Positions 10,298 through 21,694 are shown, numbered from the stretch's first letter. The stretch: DNA of 64,000 bases from Deltaproteobacteria bacterium (GCA_025363655.1 JANYDK010000012.1:1-64000), one strand, 5' to 3'. A program made the numbers and translations. The notes: generated from the sequence alone by a model not told the origin.

Positions 10298-10984
10298 ATG
10301 GCCGTGCGCGTGCTCCTCATCGACGACGACGTCCGACTCCACGAGCTGTTGGCGACTTATCTCGACCAGAACGGCATCCACGTCACGGTCGCGAGCGATG
10401 GCGCGAAAGGGCTGGCCGCGCTCGACGGCAACGTCTTCGACGCCGTGCTCCTCGACGTGATGATGCCGGGGATGGATGGCCTCGAGGTCTGCAAGCGCAT
10501 CCGGCAGAAGAGCACCATCCCGGTCATCATGTTGACCGCCAAGGGCGACGAGACCGATCGCGTCGTCGGGCTCGAGCTCGGCGCCGACGACTACATTCCG
10601 AAGCCCTTTTCTCCGCGTGAGCTGCTCGCTCGCATGCGCGCCGTCCTCCGGCGAGCGAAGCCCGATGCCATCGCCGAACGGCTGGTGGTCGGCGACGTCG
10701 CCATCGACACGCAGACGCGCGAGGTGCTGGTCGGCGGCAAACGCGCCGATCTCACCGGCATCGAGTTCGACATCCTCCTCGCCCTCGCGCGCCGCGCCGG
10801 TCGTGTGGTGCCTCGCGAAGCGCTCCTCTCCGAGGCCGGTCGCAGCGACGTGACGGTCGCCGAACGCACCGTCGACGTGCACATCTCTCACCTCCGCCAG
10901 AAGCTCGGCGACGATCCGAAGAGCCCGCGCACCATCAAGACGGTCCGCGGCGTCGGCTACGTGCTCACCAAGGACGCCCCGTGA
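10298..10984 (+). CDS. OmpR/PhoB-family response regulator (CpxR-like)
   Basis: 228 residues. Receiver domain (1-120) with the acidic pair in LLIDDDVR, phospho-acceptor Asp53 in LLDVMMPG, the switch Thr in IMLTAKGD and the Lys in IPKPFSP. The C-terminal winged-helix domain (about 130-225) has the OmpR pattern LTGIEFDILLALARRAGRVV and TVDVHISHLRQKLG, ending TVRGVGYVL. The stop overlaps the start of the histidine kinase gene (GTGA), so both are made together. The upstream Spy-like and small membrane proteins suggest an envelope or metal stress signal. Confidence 0.95.
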   Translation: MAVRVLLIDDDVRLHELLATYLDQNGIHVTVASDGAKGLAALDGNVFDAVLLDVMMPGMDGLEVCKRIRQKSTIPVIMLTAKGDETDRVVGLELGADDYIPKPFSPRELLARMRAVLRRAKPDAIAERLVVGDVAIDTQTREVLVGGKRADLTGIEFDILLALARRAGRVVPREALLSEAGRSDVTVAERTVDVHISHLRQKLGDDPKSPRTIKTVRGVGYVLTKDAP

Positions 10985-12270
10985 GACGCCGGCGCGGTCG
11001 CGGCACGCGCTTCGACTTGGGCTACTACGTGAGGGCGCACCTTCGGCGGCGTCTCTTCGTCTGGTTCGGCGCCTCGATCGTCCTCACGGCCCTCTCGGTC
11101 GGCGCCGTGATGGTGGCGATGGGCGCGAGCGGCCCTTCGTCGTCGGTCGAGCGCATGCACAACTTCATCGGCGGCCGCTTCGCCCTCCTTTGGAACGACC
11201 CGGTCCAACGAGACGAGCTGGCCAGGGCGATGGCCCGCGATCTCGAGATCGGCGTCGTCCTCGTCGACGACAAGAACAAGGTCCTCATCGCCTTGGGCGA
11301 CGAATGCGACCGCGGTCGGATGGACGTCCCCATCCTTCGCGACGGCAAACCGCTCGGCGTCGCCGAGGTCTGTGCGCCGCGAAAGCACCGTAATTTCGCG
11401 CTCCGTCTGCTCATCGGCCTCCTCACTGCGTGCGCCGTCATCTGGGCCGTCGCCGGGAAGGTGGCGACACGTCTCTCACGTCCGCTCGACGAGCTCGTGC
11501 GCGTCGCCCAGGACATCGGCCGCGGTCGCTTCGACACGCGCGTGCGGGTCGAGAGGAGCGAGGGCGAGGTCGGTCGCCTCGGACACGTCATCAACGACAT
11601 GGCCGCGCGCATCGAGAAACAGCTCGGCGATCAACGCGAGCTCCTCGCCGCCGTCTCCCACGAGATCCGCACGCCGCTGACCCGCATCCGCATCCTCGTC
11701 GAGATGGCTCGCGACACGGGAAAAGTCGATCCGAAGACGATCGAAGAGATCGATCGCGAGGTGATCGAGATCGACGCCTTGGTGAGCGAGCTCCTCGCCA
11801 GCTCCAGACTGCAATTCGCAGCCGTCACTCGCACCACGCTCGACGCCGAAGAGGTCGCGCGAAGGGCCCTCGAGCGCGCCGGCTTCGACGAAACGAGACT
11901 GGCGGTGGCGGCCGGTGAGCGGAGCTTCGAAGGCGACCCGACCCTCGTCGCCCGTGCGCTCGCCAACCTCATCGACAACGCCAAGCGCCACGGCGAAGGC
12001 CTCAAGCGCCTCCGCGTCGATCTCGAAGACGAGGTCGTCCGCTTCGTCGCCGAGGACGACGGACCTGGTTTTTCCCCCGGAAGCGAGCGAGAGATCTTCG
12101 ACCCCTTCGTCCAGCGCCCGAACGGCAAAGGCGATGGCATCAGCCGCGACGGGCTCGGCCTCGGTCTCTCGCTCGTCCGCCGCATCGCCGAAGCGCATGG
12201 CGGCAAGGTCGACGCCAAGAACCGTGACGAAGGCGGCGCCGCCGTGTCGATGGAGCTGCCGAGGATCTAG
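10981..12270 (+). CDS. Membrane sensor histidine kinase, partner of the adjacent regulator
   Basis: 429 residues from a GTG start that overlaps the regulator stop. Two membrane helices (about residues 20-45 and 138-158) enclose a small periplasmic sensor of about 90 residues. Then HAMP, the HisKA helix with phospho-acceptor His227 in AVSHEIRTPLTRI, and the ATPase domain with N box (LANLIDNAKRHGEG), G1 (EDDGPGF) and G2 (GLGLGLSLV). Architecture and gene order match CpxA/EnvZ-type kinases. Confidence 0.94.
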   Translation: MRRRRGRGTRFDLGYYVRAHLRRRLFVWFGASIVLTALSVGAVMVAMGASGPSSSVERMHNFIGGRFALLWNDPVQRDELARAMARDLEIGVVLVDDKNKVLIALGDECDRGRMDVPILRDGKPLGVAEVCAPRKHRNFALRLLIGLLTACAVIWAVAGKVATRLSRPLDELVRVAQDIGRGRFDTRVRVERSEGEVGRLGHVINDMAARIEKQLGDQRELLAAVSHEIRTPLTRIRILVEMARDTGKVDPKTIEEIDREVIEIDALVSELLASSRLQFAAVTRTTLDAEEVARRALERAGFDETRLAVAAGERSFEGDPTLVARALANLIDNAKRHGEGLKRLRVDLEDEVVRFVAEDDGPGFSPGSEREIFDPFVQRPNGKGDGISRDGLGLGLSLVRRIAEAHGGKVDAKNRDEGGAAVSMELPRI

Positions 12271-12360
12271 CGCGACGATTGTTGCCAAGCGGGCAACAGT
12301 GCATTCCATTGTCCCCGATGGCGGCTCTCCCCCTTCGGCCTTAACTAACTAGACACCTCG

Positions 12361-13242
12361 ATGCACCGGCGTCACTTCCTCCAGCTCGCCACGTCTGGCG
12401 TCGCCTTGGGGGCGTGTCGTTCCGGCGCGAAGCGAGGTCCCATGGCCGAGTCGTCATCTCCTCCTGCCGGACGTATGCCGGCGATCTTTCTCGCGCACGG
12501 CTCGCCCATGCTCCTCGACGACGAGGCGTGGATGAAGGAGCTCGCGAACTGGGGTGCGGCGATGCCGCGGCCGCGGGCATTGCTCATTCTCTCGGCGCAT
12601 TGGCTCGACGCACCGCTGACGATCGGCGCCACCCGCACCGTGCCGCTGGTCTACGATTTCTACGGGTTTCCCGAACGCTACTACGCGGTGAAGTACGCCT
12701 CGCCCGGTGCACCCGAGCTCGCCAAGCGCGTTCGTGGGCTCGTCGAGAAGAGCGGGCAAGCCGTCGCCAGCGACGAGAACCGCGGGCTCGATCACGGAGC
12801 CTACGTGCCGCTGATCCCGATGTATCCGAGCGCCGACATCCCCGTGCTCCAGGTGTCCGTGCCTTCGTCCGATCCCGCGAAGCTCCTCGAGCTCGGGCGG
12901 GTGCTGGCTCCGCTGCGCGACGAGGGCGTGCTCATCATGGGCAGCGGATTTCTCACCCACAACATGCGCACCATCGACGTGAAGCCGGGGGCCAAGGCGC
13001 CCTCATGGGCGACCGAGTTCGACGCCTGGAGCGGCGAGGTGCTCGCGAAGAAGGACGTCGACGCGCTGATGAAGTACCGGGAAATCGCGCCTGGCGTGCG
13101 CGAGTCGTTGCCGACGCAGGAGCACTTTCTTCCGGTCATCGCGACGATGGGCGCGGCCCTCGAAGCCGGCGGCGCGCCCACGTTCCCCATCCAAGGGTTC
13201 ACCTACGGCTCGTTCACCAAGCGCTCGGTGCAGTACGGTTGA
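12361..13242 (+). CDS. Exported class III extradiol (DODA/YgiD-type) dioxygenase
   Basis: 293 residues. From about residue 38 it matches the LigB-fold 4,5-DOPA extradiol dioxygenase family: metal-ligand histidines in LAHGSP and SAHW, then LDHGAYVPL and QEHFLPVI. Cytosolic homologues are about 260 residues; the extra N-terminus reads MHRRHFLQLATSG...GAC, a twin-Arg-like motif plus lipobox, so the enzyme appears to be exported as a lipoprotein, possibly by the Tat route after metal loading. An in-frame ATG at residue 28 (MAESSS) would give a cytosolic form. Substrate unknown: a catechol-type compound is expected from the family. Confidence 0.82.
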   Translation: MHRRHFLQLATSGVALGACRSGAKRGPMAESSSPPAGRMPAIFLAHGSPMLLDDEAWMKELANWGAAMPRPRALLILSAHWLDAPLTIGATRTVPLVYDFYGFPERYYAVKYASPGAPELAKRVRGLVEKSGQAVASDENRGLDHGAYVPLIPMYPSADIPVLQVSVPSSDPAKLLELGRVLAPLRDEGVLIMGSGFLTHNMRTIDVKPGAKAPSWATEFDAWSGEVLAKKDVDALMKYREIAPGVRESLPTQEHFLPVIATMGAALEAGGAPTFPIQGFTYGSFTKRSVQYG

Positions 13243-13245
13243 ATC

Positions 13246-14091
13246 TCAACCGCACGTGTGATCGGGAAGACAAACCTCGTCGCGACGGCACTGATCGTTG
13301 CGGTAGCACTCGTAGCAGTTGCCCGACGTCGGATCGCAGTGCGCGCGGAAGGGTGCGCACTGCGCTTCGGTCGTGCACGGAAGCGTGCAGGTGTGATGCG
13401 CGTCGCAGATGGTGGTGCCCGAGCCGCAGTCCTTCACGGTGAGGCACTCGACGCAGGTCTTCGTCGTCAAATCACACTTGAATCCTCGGCAGGCGGCGTC
13501 GGACGTGCACTCGACGCAGACGCCACTGGTGGCGTCGCAGGTGGCCGGCGGCCTGCAGGTGGTGGTGCCGCCGCACTTGGTCGTGCAGGTGTTGCTCGTC
13601 TTGTCGCAGATGCCACCGCGACAATCGCCGTCGCCGACGCACTCGACGCAGCCACCGGTCGTCGGGTTGCAGACGAGCGCCGCCACCGTGCAAGAGGTCG
13701 ACGTGCAGGCCTTGCAGGCGCCGCTCGCGACGTCGCAGTGGGGCGTGGTGCCGAAGCAGCCACGATCGTTCGTGCACTTGAGCGGGCCGGCGTCGACCGA
13801 AGCTTCGACTGTGGTGCCCGAGTCGACCATCACGGCATCGGTGGCGATGGCATCGACGCCAACGGAGCTGTCGCGCAGGGGCGGCACGCCGGTGTCGAAG
13901 CTGACGATCGCGTCGTCGCTGGTGCTGGTGTCGGCCGTCGGGTGCGAAGAGTCGTGCGCCGGCGCTGCGTCGCCTTCGTCGATGAAGTCGTCGAGCGGCG
14001 CGACGCGACCGCCGCAAGCGAGGAGCACACTGGCTGCCAAGGCCGAGAGCGCAGTGCGATGGGCGACCAAGCGACGAAGGACGCGGTTCAT
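13246..14091 (-). CDS. Cys-rich surface lipoprotein
   Basis: 281 residues. The start used gives a signal with the lipobox LLACG; an ATG 69 nt upstream is in frame but adds a non-signal tail. An Asp/Thr/Ser-rich linker (to about residue 100) is followed by at least five repeats of a Cys-rich unit of about 30 residues with the theme CDxxSGxCxxCxxDxxC, as in myxobacterial proteins with Dickkopf/EGF-like repeats. Secreted and surface-anchored, probably disulfide-bonded. No enzymatic motif. Convergent with the dioxygenase gene, 3 nt apart. Confidence 0.75.
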   Translation of the reverse strand: MNRVLRRLVAHRTALSALAASVLLACGGRVAPLDDFIDEGDAAPAHDSSHPTADTSTSDDAIVSFDTGVPPLRDSSVGVDAIATDAVMVDSGTTVEASVDAGPLKCTNDRGCFGTTPHCDVASGACKACTSTSCTVAALVCNPTTGGCVECVGDGDCRGGICDKTSNTCTTKCGGTTTCRPPATCDATSGVCVECTSDAACRGFKCDLTTKTCVECLTVKDCGSGTTICDAHHTCTLPCTTEAQCAPFRAHCDPTSGNCYECYRNDQCRRDEVCLPDHTCG

Positions 14092-14212
14092 GCAGCTTCC
14101 TACACCGGCCGCGTCCGGCGCGCCGATCGCATCGCGTGGCGACGCCGACCGAAACGTCAATTTCCGATGCCACCGCTCCTCGGCAAGGGGCGTGACGTGC
14201 GCTCTCGCTCGG

Positions 14213-15487
14213 TCACGGGGTAATCCAGACCCGCGCCGTGTAGGGGTCGAAGATCATCGAGCCCATGTCGACGAAGAACGACGCGGCCATCTGCGCTGCC
14301 GGCGTGGTCCAGGTGCCGATGCCACCGCATGCGTGCGGTGACGCGGTTTTGACGAAGATTTCCGCGGTGGGGTACTTGCGCACGACGCCGCTCGCGCCGT
14401 CGAGGAGCTCGAGGGCCCGCCCGCTCGCGAGCTTGTACGCCTTCACCGGCTCGGCGCTTCCGGTGCACGTCGAGAGGCTGAGATTGTGGCTCGGATCGGC
14501 GACGAGCGCGCTCGCGTCGGCCGTGACGATGGCGTCGTAGAACGCCTTGTTGACGTTGATCGAGTACTTCACGAGCGCGTCGTCGAAGCCGGTGTCGAGC
14601 TGGGCGACCGCGTCGGCGCCGGCGATTCGTACCGGCACCGTCGGCACCGCGGGCACGTGACCGGTCGTGATCGCCGAGTCGACGGCCGACATCGGCTTCA
14701 GCTTGGAGAAGTCGTTCGAGTAGAACCCGGTCGTCGGCAACGCGCGGAAGCCGGCAGCCGCGAGCGTCGAATCGGAGCAGAACGTCAGGCTCGGGGCGCT
14801 CGCCCAGATCTTCGCGTGCGAGTAGGAAATCGAGAGCGTCTTCAGGCTCGTGAAGTCGGTGCCGACGATCCCCGCCTGCCGCACCGATCCGCCAAATCCA
14901 GCGAAATTCTCGGTGACGAGCGAGACCGCGCCCGGCGGCGAGAAGAAGGCGAAGCCGTCGACCGTGCAGGTGACGAAGAGCTTGGTCGGATCGCATCCCG
15001 TCGTCGCCGGCCCCGGAGACGTGAACGCTTTGAGGTCGATGCTCGAGAAGGTCGAGGCGACGTCGATGAGGAATTGTCCGGTGTAGCTCCCGACGGCCAG
15101 CATCATGTACGGGAGCTGGTTGGAGATCGTCAGCGGCGCCGACGTACCGAGACAGGTGCCGAGCGCGGCGAGCGGATCGGGCCCGGCATCGGGCGCGTCG
15201 GGAAGAGCCGTCGTGTCGGCAGTCGTGTCGGCAGGCGCATCCGCGAGCCCATCCGCCGTCGTGTCGCCGGTCGCATCGGCCGTTGCATCGGCACGCGCGT
15301 CGGACCCGGCTTCGGAGCCGTCGGTAGCGACGGCGTCGAGCGAAGGTGCGCCATCGCTGGTGTCCGCCGTCGTGCCCGTGTCCCCCGTCACCGAGGTATC
15401 GGCGACCCCGTCGTCGGACGAGCTGCCACACGCCGACAGCACCGAAAGAGGGAAAAGTGCGACGAGAACCAGGGGACGAAAGCGCAT
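14213..15487 (-). CDS. Hypothetical lipoprotein with Asp/Ala/Thr-rich linker
   Basis: 424 residues. Signal peptide MRFRPLVLVALFPLSVLSAC gives a lipobox (LSAC); the in-frame ATG seven codons earlier is less likely. Residues 25-100 are an Asp/Ala/Thr-rich linker. The remaining 320 residues form an unrecognised globular domain with four or more cysteines, possibly an aspartyl-protease-like or beta-sandwich fold (DTGFDDALVKYSINVNKAFY resembles a DTGxxD turn), but no second active-site motif is convincing. Function unknown. Confidence 0.68.
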   Translation of the reverse strand: MRFRPLVLVALFPLSVLSACGSSSDDGVADTSVTGDTGTTADTSDGAPSLDAVATDGSEAGSDARADATADATGDTTADGLADAPADTTADTTALPDAPDAGPDPLAALGTCLGTSAPLTISNQLPYMMLAVGSYTGQFLIDVASTFSSIDLKAFTSPGPATTGCDPTKLFVTCTVDGFAFFSPPGAVSLVTENFAGFGGSVRQAGIVGTDFTSLKTLSISYSHAKIWASAPSLTFCSDSTLAAAGFRALPTTGFYSNDFSKLKPMSAVDSAITTGHVPAVPTVPVRIAGADAVAQLDTGFDDALVKYSINVNKAFYDAIVTADASALVADPSHNLSLSTCTGSAEPVKAYKLASGRALELLDGASGVVRKYPTAEIFVKTASPHACGGIGTWTTPAAQMAASFFVDMGSMIFDPYTARVWITP

Positions 15488-15526
15488 GGTGAAGGAGAAG
15501 TCGCGCACGTTCGTCGCGTCGTCAAA

Positions 15527-15940
15527 TCAAGGCGGAGGCAACTTGTCCACGGCGAAACCGACCTTCGCAATCCCGGCCTGTCGCAGCTGATCGACGACGG
15601 CGATCACCAGGCCGTGCTTGCAGTCTTTGTCGGCGGCGACGACGGCCCGCAGGTTCGAATGGGCCGCGACTGCTGCTGCGGCGAGCGGTTCGACGTCGCC
15701 GAGCACTGCCTTCTTCCCGTCGACTTGGAGGTCACCGGCGGCGGAGATGGCGACGGTGAAGACGGCCTGGGCCTCGCCCGTGCTGGGGAGATCGAGAGGG
15801 ATCGCGGAGGCGACGGTTTTGGCGGGAGGCGGGCAGCTCGCGCAGTTGCAGGGGGCGGCGTCGTCGGCGCGGACGGTGGGGGGATCGGGGGCGCGGCAGG
15901 AGGAGAGGAGGAGGAGAGCAAGAAGGGGCCAGCGAAGCAC
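15527..15940 (-). CDS. ExbD/TolR-like periplasmic domain as a lipoprotein
   Basis: 137 residues. Signal MLRWPLLALLLLSSC (lipobox LSSC) is followed by a Cys-rich linker (CNCASC) and the ExbD/TolR periplasmic fold: VFTVAISAAGDLQVDGKKAVLGD, then LRAVVAADKDCKHGLVIAVVDQLRQAGIAKVGFAV. Standard ExbD has an N-terminal membrane helix with a conserved Asp that works with ExbB; here it is replaced by a lipid anchor, and no ExbB gene is nearby. It may act as a peptidoglycan- or TonB-binding decoy, or have another role. Co-directional with the lipoprotein gene that follows. Confidence 0.78.
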   Translation of the reverse strand: MLRWPLLALLLLSSCRAPDPPTVRADDAAPCNCASCPPPAKTVASAIPLDLPSTGEAQAVFTVAISAAGDLQVDGKKAVLGDVEPLAAAAVAAHSNLRAVVAADKDCKHGLVIAVVDQLRQAGIAKVGFAVDKLPPP

Positions 15941-16001
15941 GAGACAAGGGTATCAGCGCGGGCGTGGGCGCGGGCACGGGCGCGTGGCAGAGTGCGCGGC
16001 C

Positions 16002-16637
16002 ATGCACCGACTCACCTCTCATGTGCTTCGGGATGAAGCTTCGCTGCGGGCGCTTCTTGGGGAACCTTCGGCGGTCGTCTGCGCGAAGATCAGCGATCGG
16101 CTCAATCCTCTGACGCGTCAGTGGATCGAGAAATCGCCGTTTCTCTGTTTCGCGACCTCCGATGGAGCGGGCAATTGCGATGTCAGTCCGCGGGGGGATC
16201 CGGCTGGGTTCGTGCGCGTGCTCGATGATCGGACGTTGCTCGTGCCGGAGCGGCCGGGGAATCGAATTGCCGACACGTTGCGGAACATCCTCGCCAATCC
16301 GCACGTCGGGGTGCTCTTCATCGTGCCCGGAGTGACCGAGACGTTTCGGGTCAATGGGCGGGCGACGTTGACGACGGATGCGAGCCTGCTCGCGCCATGT
16401 GTCGTCGAAGGGAAGGCGCCGAAGCTCGGCATCCTCATCGACATCGACGTCGCCTATACGCAGTGCTCGAAGGCGTTCATCCGCTCCGAGCTGTGGGACG
16501 CGACCAAGTTTCTTCCGCGGAGTGCGCTGCCGAGCAACGGCGAGATTCATCGCGAGCTCGCAGGGCCCGACTTCGACGCCAAGGGCTACGACGAAGAGCG
16601 CGCCGCGCGATACGCCCGTCGCGACGGGTTCTACTAG
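16002..16637 (+). CDS. FMN-dependent PPOX-type flavoprotein (MSMEG_1061-like family)
   Basis: 211 residues of the pyridoxamine-phosphate-oxidase-like split-barrel family: SPFLCFATSDGAGNCDVSPRGDPAGFVRVLDD, RPGNRIADTLRNILANPHVGVLFIVPG and ETFRVNGRA. These segments normally bind FMN or F420. Soluble and cytosolic; substrate unknown. The ATG at 16002 is chosen because homology starts with LTSHVLRDEASLRALLG. Divergent from the ExbD-like gene, 61 nt apart. Confidence 0.85.
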   Translation: MHRLTSHVLRDEASLRALLGEPSAVVCAKISDRLNPLTRQWIEKSPFLCFATSDGAGNCDVSPRGDPAGFVRVLDDRTLLVPERPGNRIADTLRNILANPHVGVLFIVPGVTETFRVNGRATLTTDASLLAPCVVEGKAPKLGILIDIDVAYTQCSKAFIRSELWDATKFLPRSALPSNGEIHRELAGPDFDAKGYDEERAARYARRDGFY

Positions 16638-16653
16638 TCGATCCGAAACGAGC

Positions 16654-17205
16654 TCAGGTGCGTAGCCGCGGGCGGACGCGACAGTCGCCGAAGGAGCGAC
16701 CGCCGGTGTCGCCGCGACGACGCGCGGTCTCGGGGAGCGCGGCCGAGAAGACGACGAGCCCAGGACGCTGTGCGGTACGCGAGCGTTGGTAGGGATACAC
16801 GCTCGGTGCATGGACGCCGGCAACGAAGTAGACGCGCGCGGCGCTCCCTTCGGCGGTGTGCACCGTGGCCGCACCATCGACGACCAAACCTTCGAGGAGC
16901 TCACGTGCCTCGGCGACCGAGACGCGGAGATGCATGGCCGCCTCCGCAGTGTGCACGTGGCCACTTCGATTGGCAGCCAGAGTCAAGAGACGTTGCTCGA
17001 GGACGAAGCGCCGACGACCCCGTAGCTCGAGGACGCGACGGACGATCGCGACCAGGGCGACCGCGTAGCAAGCGAGGGGAACGGGAGCGGCCGCCGCGGC
17101 CGTCCAGCTGTCGCCGCCCGCATGAAGTGCGATCACCAGGACGGTACCGACGACGCCGGCACAGGTAGCGACGGCGATCAGCCAGCGGCGAGTCTCTCGT
17201 TCCAT
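16654..17205 (-). CDS. Membrane protein with cytoplasmic winged-helix domain
   Basis: 183 residues. Two membrane helices near the N-terminus (about 8-28 and 37-58), then a basic stretch (RRVLELRGRRRFVLEQ) and a winged-helix region (LLTLAANRSGHVHTAEAAMHLRVSVAEARELLEGLVVDGAATVH) similar in shape to membrane-tethered transcriptional regulators or domain fusions common in myxobacteria. The final 50 residues are basic and disordered. A short palindrome (TTTCGTTACCGAAA, 17255-17268) lies 50 bp before the start and could be a binding site. No target is known. Confidence 0.6.
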   Translation of the reverse strand: MERETRRWLIAVATCAGVVGTVLVIALHAGGDSWTAAAAAPVPLACYAVALVAIVRRVLELRGRRRFVLEQRLLTLAANRSGHVHTAEAAMHLRVSVAEARELLEGLVVDGAATVHTAEGSAARVYFVAGVHAPSVYPYQRSRTAQRPGLVVFSAALPETARRRGDTGGRSFGDCRVRPRLRT

Positions 17206-17355
17206 CCCCGTCAGACGCTCGAGTCGGCCCGACGATGGTCCCGAAAAGGTGCTTTTTCGTTACCGAAATCATGTTGGGACAGGCTGGAGACCGGAAGAAC
17301 GGGTGATCGTCCGACACTCTCCTACCTGATTCGTCGTGAAGCATGCTCACCCGAT

Positions 17356-18312
17356 TCAGCGAAGCGCTCGCAATGCCTCGCGGACGACGCGACGTCCCTC
17401 GACGTCTCGTTCGTACGAGCCCGGCGACCAACCAGCGAGGAAGCGCACGAAATCGGCGGCAGCGATCGGGTGAAGGCGTCGCCACTCGTCCTCCACCGCG
17501 GAGGTGGTCGCACGCTCGCAATTTCGCTCTTCCAGCGCCGTGCGAAGCTCGGAGAAATACAGCCCGAGGAGCGCTTCGCGGTCGGCGGTCGTGCCGGTGC
17601 CGTGGAGGAGATAGGCGACGTCTTTCATGCCGCAGCCTCCGCCGACGTATTGGAAGTCGACCGCAGCGACGTCGTCACCGTCGGCCGAGAAGCAAAAGTT
17701 CGCGGGCTTGGCGTCGCCGTGCACCAAGGTGCGAAAGCGCGTGGCGGAGAGCGCGCGATCGAACGAGCGCGCCGCCTCACGGAGCTCGACGTCCTCCGTT
17801 CGCGCGAGCTCGTCGGGCCGGGTCGCGAGGTGCCAGTACGTCCCCTCCGGCCACAGATCGATCGGCGCCACTTCGAGAAAACATGCATGAAACTGCGCGA
17901 GCCAGCGCACGCAGGGGCCGATCTCGACCGCGTTTCGCCCGCGTCGTCGATGGGAGAAGCCGGCCGCGTCGAGATCTTCGAGGACGAGCTGCCATCGTTC
18001 GCCGGCGGCCCGCGTCCCTCGCATCCGCGGCACCCGACACCGCGCGTTCGTGCGCGCCGCGTGCGCCCGATAGAACGCGAGCTCGACGTCGTACGAGCGG
18101 CACTTGCGCGCGTGCGAACGGGACTCTTCGCCGACTCGGCCGACGGAGGACGGAGGCGCGATCTCCTTGACGATCACCGTCGCGACGTCGGCGCCTTCGA
18201 GGTGAAAGCGCCAGAGCTGGCCGTAGCCACCCCAAAGGGTTTGTAGACGCGCCCCACGACGCGCGCGTTCGGCACCGCAAGCTTCGGCGACGAAGGCGGC
18301 GAGGTCGTCCAT
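17356..18312 (-). CDS. Aminoglycoside/choline-kinase-like phosphotransferase
   Basis: 318 residues with the protein-kinase-like phosphotransferase fold: an N-terminal lobe with GGYGQLWRF and VIVKE, the catalytic loop [13 protein letters not shown] and the metal motif [20 protein letters not shown]. This arrangement is closest to ecdysteroid-kinase-like and APH families; the substrate is unknown. It follows the molybdenum-enzyme operon by 13 nt in the same direction and may be its last gene, though no functional link is obvious. Confidence 0.82.
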   Translation of the reverse strand: MDDLAAFVAEACGAERARRGARLQTLWGGYGQLWRFHLEGADVATVIVKEIAPPSSVGRVGEESRSHARKCRSYDVELAFYRAHAARTNARCRVPRMRGTRAAGERWQLVLEDLDAAGFSHRRRGRNAVEIGPCVRWLAQFHACFLEVAPIDLWPEGTYWHLATRPDELARTEDVELREAARSFDRALSATRFRTLVHGDAKPANFCFSADGDDVAAVDFQYVGGGCGMKDVAYLLHGTGTTADREALLGLYFSELRTALEERNCERATTSAVEDEWRRLHPIAAADFVRFLAGWSPGSYERDVEGRRVVREALRALR

Positions 18313-18325
18313 CCCCTCGTGTCCC

Positions 18326-20593
<2,268 letters not shown>

Positions 20594-20594
20594 C

Positions 20595-21044
20595 TCAGAC
20601 CCCCGCCGCCTTCTTCACCGCAGCGCGAATCCGTATATAGGTGCCGCATCGACAGAGGTTGCCGGCGAGCGATTGATCGATCTCTTGATCGGTCGGCTTC
20701 GGCTTCTTCACCAAGAGCGCCGCGGCGCTCATGATTTGGCCCGACTGACAGTACCCGCACTGCGGCACGCCGAGCTCGACCCACGCTTTTTGCAGCGGAT
20801 GATCGCCCGCTTCGGAGAGCCCCTCGATGGTGGTGAGCTTCTTCCCGTCGGCGTGCCTTATCGGCGTGACGCACGAGCGGATGACGTCGCCGTCGAGGTG
20901 TACGGTGCACGCGCCGCAGAGCGCCTCGCCGCATCCGAATTTCGTGCCGGTGAGACCGAGCACGTCGCGCAGCACCCAGAGAATCGGCATCTCCGGATCG
21001 ACGTCGAGGTCTTGCGGTTTGCCGTTGATGGTGACGGTGATCAT
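20595..21044 (-). CDS. 2Fe-2S subunit of molybdenum hydroxylase (IorA-like)
   Basis: 149 residues. The plant-ferredoxin-type cluster ligands are in [22 protein letters not shown] (part of residues 38-61), and the second cluster has CGYCQSG and NLCRCGTY, typical of the small subunit of isoquinoline 1-oxidoreductase and CO-dehydrogenase-type enzymes. The upstream in-frame extension is not coding. ATG and the cytochrome-gene stop overlap as TGATG. No signal peptide: it is probably carried through Tat together with the large subunit. Confidence 0.93.
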   Translation of the reverse strand: MITVTINGKPQDLDVDPEMPILWVLRDVLGLTGTKFGCGEALCGACTVHLDGDVIRSCVTPIRHADGKKLTTIEGLSEAGDHPLQKAWVELGVPQCGYCQSGQIMSAAALLVKKPKPTDQEIDQSLAGNLCRCGTYIRIRAAVKKAAGV

Positions 21045-21694
21045 CACTTCGCTCCCTCGGGCGAGACGGGTGTCGGACAGACCGCGCCAGCTTCGATCCA
21101 CGCCGAAACGAGCGCCGCGAGCTGCGCTTGGGACCCGAGTGAGGCCGCGCGCCCTTCCCCCGGAGCCCATCCCCATGCGACCAGCGCATCGTGCTCGAAA
21201 TGCTCGACGAGCTGCGCGAGCGTGCGCCCGCCGTTGCGCGCCGGATCTTTCAACTGCTCGCAGATGTCGGCGGGCGACTTGCCGATCCACGCCATCGACT
21301 TCGGCGCGAGCCGCCAACCGGGAGCTCCCGGCACGTGCGCGAGCTTGGCGTTTTCGCCTTGGTGACACGAGCTGCACTGCATCGCGACGACGCCCGTGCC
21401 CTCGGGCCCGCGCGTGACGGGCGGATCGTGCAGCGTCGAAAACTCGCCCTGCCGGGGCGAGTCGTCGTTTGGATGACAGTTCGCGCAACGCGGGCCGAGG
21501 AGCACCCGACTCGCTTCGACGAAGAGCGCGCGCGAGCGATCGGACTTGTCGGCGATGACCGAAAAATCGCCCGGCGCGCGGAGAACGCCGGGAGCGGCTT
21601 CAGGGAGGAATTTGGGCGGCATGCTGACGGTGGTCGCGCTCGGACCACAGGCGAAGACGAGCATGCATGCGGCGGGAATGAAGAGGACGCGCAT
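21044..21694 (-). CDS. Diheme c-type cytochrome lipoprotein, electron acceptor of the Mo-enzyme
   Basis: 216 residues. Signal [16 protein letters not shown] with lipobox FACG, then two heme-attachment motifs, CANCH and CSSCH, spaced about 40 residues apart. It is the first gene of the three-gene operon with the 2Fe-2S and molybdopterin subunits, which fits the known arrangement in which a membrane-attached cytochrome takes electrons from the periplasmic enzyme. A 45-residue region between CSSCH and the C-terminus resembles the isoquinoline 1-oxidoreductase cytochrome partner. Confidence 0.87.
   Translation of the reverse strand: MRVLFIPAACMLVFACGPSATTVSMPPKFLPEAAPGVLRAPGDFSVIADKSDRSRALFVEASRVLLGPRCANCHPNDDSPRQGEFSTLHDPPVTRGPEGTGVVAMQCSSCHQGENAKLAHVPGAPGWRLAPKSMAWIGKSPADICEQLKDPARNGGRTLAQLVEHFEHDALVAWGWAPGEGRAASLGSQAQLAALVSAWIEAGAVCPTPVSPEGAK

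Noticed and set aside
12281-12297. Terminator after the histidine kinase
   Set aside because: GTTGCC/GGCAAC is a 6-bp stem with no T run; too weak to call.
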